Of a stretch of 64,000 nucleotides of DNA, positions 60,462 through 64,000 are shown piece by piece. The DNA is from Armatimonadota bacterium (lineage in GTDB: Bacteria > Armatimonadota > Fimbriimonadia > Fimbriimonadales > Fimbriimonadaceae). Both the position numbers and the translations under genes were made by a program. A model generated the notes under the pieces. That model did no database searches and was not told the origin of the DNA. It was given only the letters and a program-made list of their open reading frames with translations. The stretch covers positions 1,521,805 to 1,585,804 of the forward strand of contig JBAXHT010000001.1 in the NCBI GenBank assembly GCA_037138755.1, given 5' to 3'. Every line of letters begins with the position of its first letter. The stretch's first letter is position 1.

Positions 60462-61821
60462 TGTGAGTTGAAAGAGAGTGAGGAGGAACGACCAACTCAC
60501 CCCCAGCCTGTCCCACCGAGAGGCGAACCTTCGCTTCATTGTCCCCTTTGTTGAGCACAACGACAACGGTTCCACCATCCGGGTTAACGAATGCTGACGT
60601 CAAGAGTCCAGTCGGGGCGCTGCAAGCAACTCGCTTGGCTCCTCGATTCACGAACTTGCTCACCTGGGCGATGTAGTAATAGGTTGGATTGACGATGAGA
60701 GACTTGTAATCACTCATCACCATGATTGGAGTGTGGCTCGGATTCTTTGCGTGGTTGGGTCCGCCAAGGTGGTCGAAGAAAAAGCCCCAAACAATCCAGC
60801 CCATGGCCCCGTGGTTCATGTTTTCTAGGATGTCCGTTGCATAGAGCTCAGCCGCATGTGCATCAAGCATAAACGTCCCAAACAGCCCTTGCTCGTTGGC
60901 GATGTACGGAATGTCAGGGTACATTTTGGCGAACTTATCCAGCGGCTCGTAGAATCGCCCCTCGCCTCCTTCGTACCAGTGGTAAGCAATGCCTTGGTAG
61001 TCCTTTTTGCGTTCCGGCGATGTAAGAGTGTCTTTGGCCCAACGTTCAAGGTTGTTCTTGTTATGGTCCCACCCAATAATCTCGACTTCCGGGTGAGCTG
61101 CTCGTAGCTTTGGCGCGAGATGGTTGTGGACGAAATCGCCCAAATCTTTGTTCGACCAGCCCATCGCGTCCCACTTCTGCCAAGACGCCTCCGGCTCATT
61201 CTGAGGAGTGACGCACCAAATCGGTACGCCGTTCTTCTTGTACTCCGAAACAAAGCGCACCATATAGTCGGCCCATACTGGCTGATACTCCGGAAGCAGT
61301 TTCCCGTGGTTATTGATCTTCGAATCTTTCATCCAAGCTGGCGCGCTCCAAGGGCTCGCCATGATCTTAGCGTCCGGTCTCAGTTGCATCACTCGGCGCA
61401 AGCTCGGGATCATGTTGTTATCGATGTCCGGTTGAATTGAGAAGTGCTTAAGATCGATATCTCCAGCGGCATCGTCAAAGGTGTAAACCTTCGACGATGC
61501 GTCGCAAGAGTTGAGGTTGATCCTAAGCAAGCTCCAGTTCGCCCCCTCCTTTGGATCGAGGTACATCTTCATGACCTTGTCCTGCATCGCGGGCGAGATG
61601 CGTTTGAAGTTGTATGCCGCGTTCTCGCTAAATGTCCCTCCGAATCCAAGAATCGTCTGATAGGTCTTCGTCGGGTCGACTTCTATCGACTCTCTCGCGG
61701 TCGACTCGCCCCCGATTCGAACCATCTTGGCTAGACGCAGCTTGTTTTGCAAGTCATAAGTGGAGAAATAGGACGTGATTCGAGGATTCATGAATGCGAG
61801 GGAAGTGAGAACAGCTAGCAT
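60448..61821 (-). CDS. Glycoside hydrolase family 30 (glucosylceramidase-like)
   Basis: A 457-residue GH30 enzyme. It has QTILGFGGTFSENAAYNF near the start, the acid/base in TPQNEPEA (Glu209) and the nucleophile in YIANEQG (Glu310), and a C-terminal beta-sandwich (about 385-457). It should hydrolyse beta-glucosidic, beta-xylosidic or related bonds. The first residues are only weakly signal-like. It is downstream of a DUF1559 gene and a lipoprotein gene, and a LacI-type regulator heads the group. Confidence 0.88.
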   Translation of the reverse strand: MLAVLTSLAFMNPRITSYFSTYDLQNKLRLAKMVRIGGESTARESIEVDPTKTYQTILGFGGTFSENAAYNFKRISPAMQDKVMKMYLDPKEGANWSLLRINLNSCDASSKVYTFDDAAGDIDLKHFSIQPDIDNNMIPSLRRVMQLRPDAKIMASPWSAPAWMKDSKINNHGKLLPEYQPVWADYMVRFVSEYKKNGVPIWCVTPQNEPEASWQKWDAMGWSNKDLGDFVHNHLAPKLRAAHPEVEIIGWDHNKNNLERWAKDTLTSPERKKDYQGIAYHWYEGGEGRFYEPLDKFAKMYPDIPYIANEQGLFGTFMLDAHAAELYATDILENMNHGAMGWIVWGFFFDHLGGPNHAKNPSHTPIMVMSDYKSLIVNPTYYYIAQVSKFVNRGAKRVACSAPTGLLTSAFVNPDGGTVVVVLNKGDNEAKVRLSVGQAGGELVVPPHSLSTHIVGK

Positions 61822-61832
61822 GAGATTAAGCG

Positions 61833-62129
61833 TTATAGGCCGGAAGACGGAGCACCAGCAGGCGCATTAGGGGCACTTGGAGCACCGGGACCGCCTGGGG
61901 CACCGAGCTTTCCGGCTCCGGCTTTTACCGCGTCCTTGACCGTCGCGGGGATGTTTGCGTCGGCGTCAATCGCGGCGTTTCGAGCTTCGGGACTCTCGTA
62001 GATCGGCTTTTCCTGAATCACTTGCCCCTTCGCATTGGCGTCATAAGGAGTTGCGGGCTGCTGCTCCGAAGAGCAACCAGTCAGAGCCAAAGCGGCAATA
62101 CTGAGAACTGCAATAATTGAGGTATTCAT
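61833..62129 (-). CDS. Small lipoprotein following the second DUF1559 gene
   Basis: A 98-residue protein with a signal and lipobox LTGC (Cys19), then a charged middle and a Gly/Ala/Pro-rich C-terminus (GAPGGPGAPSAPNAPAGAPS). It sits between a DUF1559 gene and GH30. Together with the 57352-57525 protein it suggests a recurring lipoprotein next to pseudopilin genes. Function unknown. Confidence 0.72.
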   Translation of the reverse strand: MNTSIIAVLSIAALALTGCSSEQQPATPYDANAKGQVIQEKPIYESPEARNAAIDADANIPATVKDAVKAGAGKLGAPGGPGAPSAPNAPAGAPSSGL

Positions 62130-62140
62130 ATTAAGATGGG

Positions 62141-62166
62141 TCTGACCCCTGCGAACCGGGGTCAGA
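62141..62166 (-). terminator. Intercistronic hairpin
   Basis: A 9-bp perfect stem (62141-62149 with 62158-62166) with an 8-nt loop in the gap between the DUF1559 gene and its lipoprotein gene. No T-run; may reduce read-through or protect the RNA end. Confidence 0.6.
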
Positions 62167-62184
62167 AGGTGACTTAAGAAGTGG

Positions 62185-63057
62185 TTAGTTCCACTCCTTG
62201 AACTGTCGCATGCGGTTGTTGAAGTAAGGAACCCATCCGGTTCGGTTTGGATCGAACAGATTCCAGAGACCCCAAACGTTCTGCTGGTTCGACTGCAAGC
62301 CGTTGGTGTGTTTTGCGTGGCTGTCGAAGAATGTGATGTTCATTCCCCGATTGATCGGTTGAACACACGCAAATTGCGCAGGAGCCGTGATGTCCGTGGT
62401 TGTGAAGCCACCTTGGTTGCTGGTACAGCTCCAGGTTAAAGCCCAGATCTGCACGTCGGGATAAGGCATTCTAGTTGGAACGATCATCGCCGTACCGGCG
62501 TGGTTCTGAAGAACTCCGAGGTTGCCGGAACGTCCGGTTCGGCCACCGCCGAATTCGGGCCACCATGGCCATCCGCCGGCACCCATTTCGTCAGTACCTG
62601 CTTCAGGGTTGATGGCGTACGAACGAGGGTATCGAGTCGTTTCGTCGCCTGCTCCGGCCGGAACCAAGTTTGAAGTGGATGCAGTTGACCAATTGGCGTC
62701 GTTTGCGGGTGATTGGAATATTCCGCCGCTGGTGCGGTTGGTGTTGACCACGCCGACCACGCCGGTTCCACCATTCTTCACGTATGGATAGATGATATCT
62801 TTCCAGCTAATGAAGTTAACTGTGTTTGGCCAAACCGCGTTGTTATAGTCCCTCATAGGAGGAACGCAATCGTCATTATCCGAGTTGTAGATCATCATGC
62901 TGGTACCCAGCTGCTTCATGTTCGACAAGTCGGCGGTCTTCTTTGCCGCTAGTTTGGCTTGGGCAAAAACGGGGAAGAGAATTGCCGCCAAAATTGCGAT
63001 TATCGCAATGACGACAAGGAGTTCGATGAGCGTAAACGCTCGATGATTCATTTTCAT
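62185..63057 (-). CDS. DUF1559 pseudopilin-like protein, second copy
   Basis: A 290-residue paralogue of the 56403-57347 protein: the same [20 protein letters not shown] signal, then [20 protein letters not shown], and a [14 protein letters not shown] end where DGH is replaced by DSH. Its ATG overlaps the stop of the LacI-type gene by 4 nt, so the regulator and pseudopilin are coupled. Role unknown. Confidence 0.9.
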   Translation of the reverse strand: MKMNHRAFTLIELLVVIAIIAILAAILFPVFAQAKLAAKKTADLSNMKQLGTSMMIYNSDNDDCVPPMRDYNNAVWPNTVNFISWKDIIYPYVKNGGTGVVGVVNTNRTSGGIFQSPANDANWSTASTSNLVPAGAGDETTRYPRSYAINPEAGTDEMGAGGWPWWPEFGGGRTGRSGNLGVLQNHAGTAMIVPTRMPYPDVQIWALTWSCTSNQGGFTTTDITAPAQFACVQPINRGMNITFFDSHAKHTNGLQSNQQNVWGLWNLFDPNRTGWVPYFNNRMRQFKEWN

Positions 63058-64000
63058 GGGTTTAGTTCCTTCTTTGGAGCTGATGTTGAGTCTCGTACGA
63101 TGAGTTGCGTTGCATAAGGCTTGGATGGCTCGACCGGCCGGCTGTTGATATGGTCTAGCAGCATGGCGACGGCGTCCCGTCCCATTCGACCTGCCGGTTG
63201 CCGAATCGTGGTGAGCGGTGGGTTTGTAGCTTCGGCATGGACGAAGTCGTCGAATCCGATGACACTCAGGTCATCAGGAACGTGAAGGCGAAGATGGTAT
63301 GCGGCCCGCATGGCTCCGATCGCAATCTCGTCAGTCAAGCAAACGAGAGCGGTCGGTCGGTCTTTGCGGCTCAGAATTTCGGTTGCCGATTTTTGTGCCT
63401 TGACCGGACTGAGACCAGACCGCCCAATCCATTCTTCAGGCGGCATCAGTCCCCGAGATCGAAGCTCCGAAAGAAGCACATCGCAGCGGGTGACGATATC
63501 AGGAATATAGTCGTCGCCAACCATTGCGCCGATCTTGGTATGACCAAGATCGACCATGTGCTCAACCATTTGGCGGATACCCATAGCATTGTCCACCCTG
63601 AGCATGAAGGGATCGTCGGTGGCAGTACCGGAGAGCGTGACGAACGGAGTTCGCCTGCGGACACACGCCTCGCGAACCGGGTCGAGCAAAGGGTCTCCGC
63701 TGAAGATGAGACCATCAACTCGGCCGTCCGTGAGCAAATCGACAAACTCCGAATGAGGCATGCGCCCGTGTTGGGCGAACACCATAAAGTCGTAATGAAG
63801 CTCCTCACAACCGATCATGATGCCGTTCAAGATGTTTTGCGTATAAGGAATCAACAAGGCGAAATCGTTCGGTCGAGCAGGGACGAAGCCAACAATCCCG
63901 CTTCGCTTGGCACTCAGAGATTTCGCGATTCGATTGGGGCGGTAATCCATCTCTTTGGCTGCATCGAGTACTCGCTGTCGAACTTCGGGTGCAACAGGGC
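63054..64000 (-). CDS. LacI-family transcriptional regulator, cut by the window end
   Basis: The frame runs off the right edge. The visible part has the end of the LacI helix-turn-helix and hinge ([20 protein letters not shown]), then a periplasmic-binding-like sugar domain with [25 protein letters not shown]-like and [19 protein letters not shown]. It ends KKELNP. It would repress by sugar-responsive DNA binding. Downstream DUF1559, lipoprotein and GH30 genes are probable targets. The N-terminal 15-20 residues lie outside the window. Confidence 0.92.
   Translation of the reverse strand, partial: PVAPEVRQRVLDAAKEMDYRPNRIAKSLSAKRSGIVGFVPARPNDFALLIPYTQNILNGIMIGCEELHYDFMVFAQHGRMPHSEFVDLLTDGRVDGLIFSGDPLLDPVREACVRRRTPFVTLSGTATDDPFMLRVDNAMGIRQMVEHMVDLGHTKIGAMVGDDYIPDIVTRCDVLLSELRSRGLMPPEEWIGRSGLSPVKAQKSATEILSRKDRPTALVCLTDEIAIGAMRAAYHLRLHVPDDLSVIGFDDFVHAEATNPPLTTIRQPAGRMGRDAVAMLLDHINSRPVEPSKPYATQLIVRDSTSAPKKELNP

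Noticed and set aside
1-64000. tRNA, rRNA, CRISPR arrays, prophage or integrative-element attachment sites
   Set aside because: No cloverleaf with a TTCGA-type arm, no regularly spaced direct repeats and no integrase or phage structural gene was found by reading the sequence.

Overview
The window reads as a chromosomal segment of a diderm, flagellated, heterotrophic bacterium with moderate-to-high GC. The combination of DUF1559 pseudopilins ([18 protein letters not shown]-termini and a DGH end motif), a PEP-CTERM protein, many small Cys-lipoproteins, flagellar P- and L-ring genes, a type II secretion operon and plant-polysaccharide hydrolases fits Armatimonadota (Fimbriimonadia-like). That assignment is inferred from gene content, not from a marker-gene tree. 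I found no prophage, CRISPR array, rRNA or tRNA.

Layout. 1-6.9 kb: carbohydrate-catabolism genes (partial beta-sandwich protein, sialate O-acetylesterase, cytochrome-PQQ dehydrogenase, DUF5060/GH5-like hydrolase, Gfo/Idh/MocA oxidoreductase). 7-10.5 kb: M29 aminopeptidase, small lipoprotein, RibF, CsrA. 10.5-18.8 kb: a minus-strand flagellar operon flgF-G-A-H-I-J-N-K-L-fliW-csrA. 18.9-21.5 kb: CoA-transferase subunits separated by an L,D-transpeptidase gene. 21.56-22.21 kb: a REP/RAYT cassette. 22.2-31 kb: a structured leader plus PEP-CTERM gene, purA, secreted proteins, S1/P1 nuclease, DUF1800 and mqnE. 31-41.5 kb: tricorn-like protease, FadN-like beta-oxidation enzyme, infC-rpmI-rplT, hmgA. 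41.5-52.6 kb: a minus-strand type II secretion operon E-F-G-H-I-J-K-L-M-C-D. 52.7-60.4 kb: haloperoxidase, cytochrome, tuf, pseudopilin plus lipoprotein, a split DUF4331 pair and a TPR lipoprotein. 60.4-64 kb: GH30, lipoprotein, pseudopilin and a LacI-type regulator cut by the window edge.

How the genes fit together. The flagellar operon is tightly coupled by ATGA and TAATG junctions and supplies distal rod, rings, hook-filament junction and the FliW-CsrA switch. The secretion operon would export hydrolases such as those at both ends of the window. The two DUF1559 pseudopilin genes are each followed by a small lipoprotein gene, suggesting a recurring module.

Most notable observations: (i) a RAYT transposase gene flanked by two inverted 55-bp REP units whose hairpin stems differ by compensatory changes; (ii) a FlgA with an N-terminal domain resembling the FlgG/FlgF mid-domain; (iii) an infC gene that must start at a non-canonical codon, most likely ATC with a good Shine-Dalgarno, and that overlaps rpmI out of frame by 89 nt; (iv) a DUF4331 fold apparently divided between two adjacent genes; (v) a long structured leader before the PEP-CTERM gene; (vi) the repeated pseudopilin-lipoprotein pairs.
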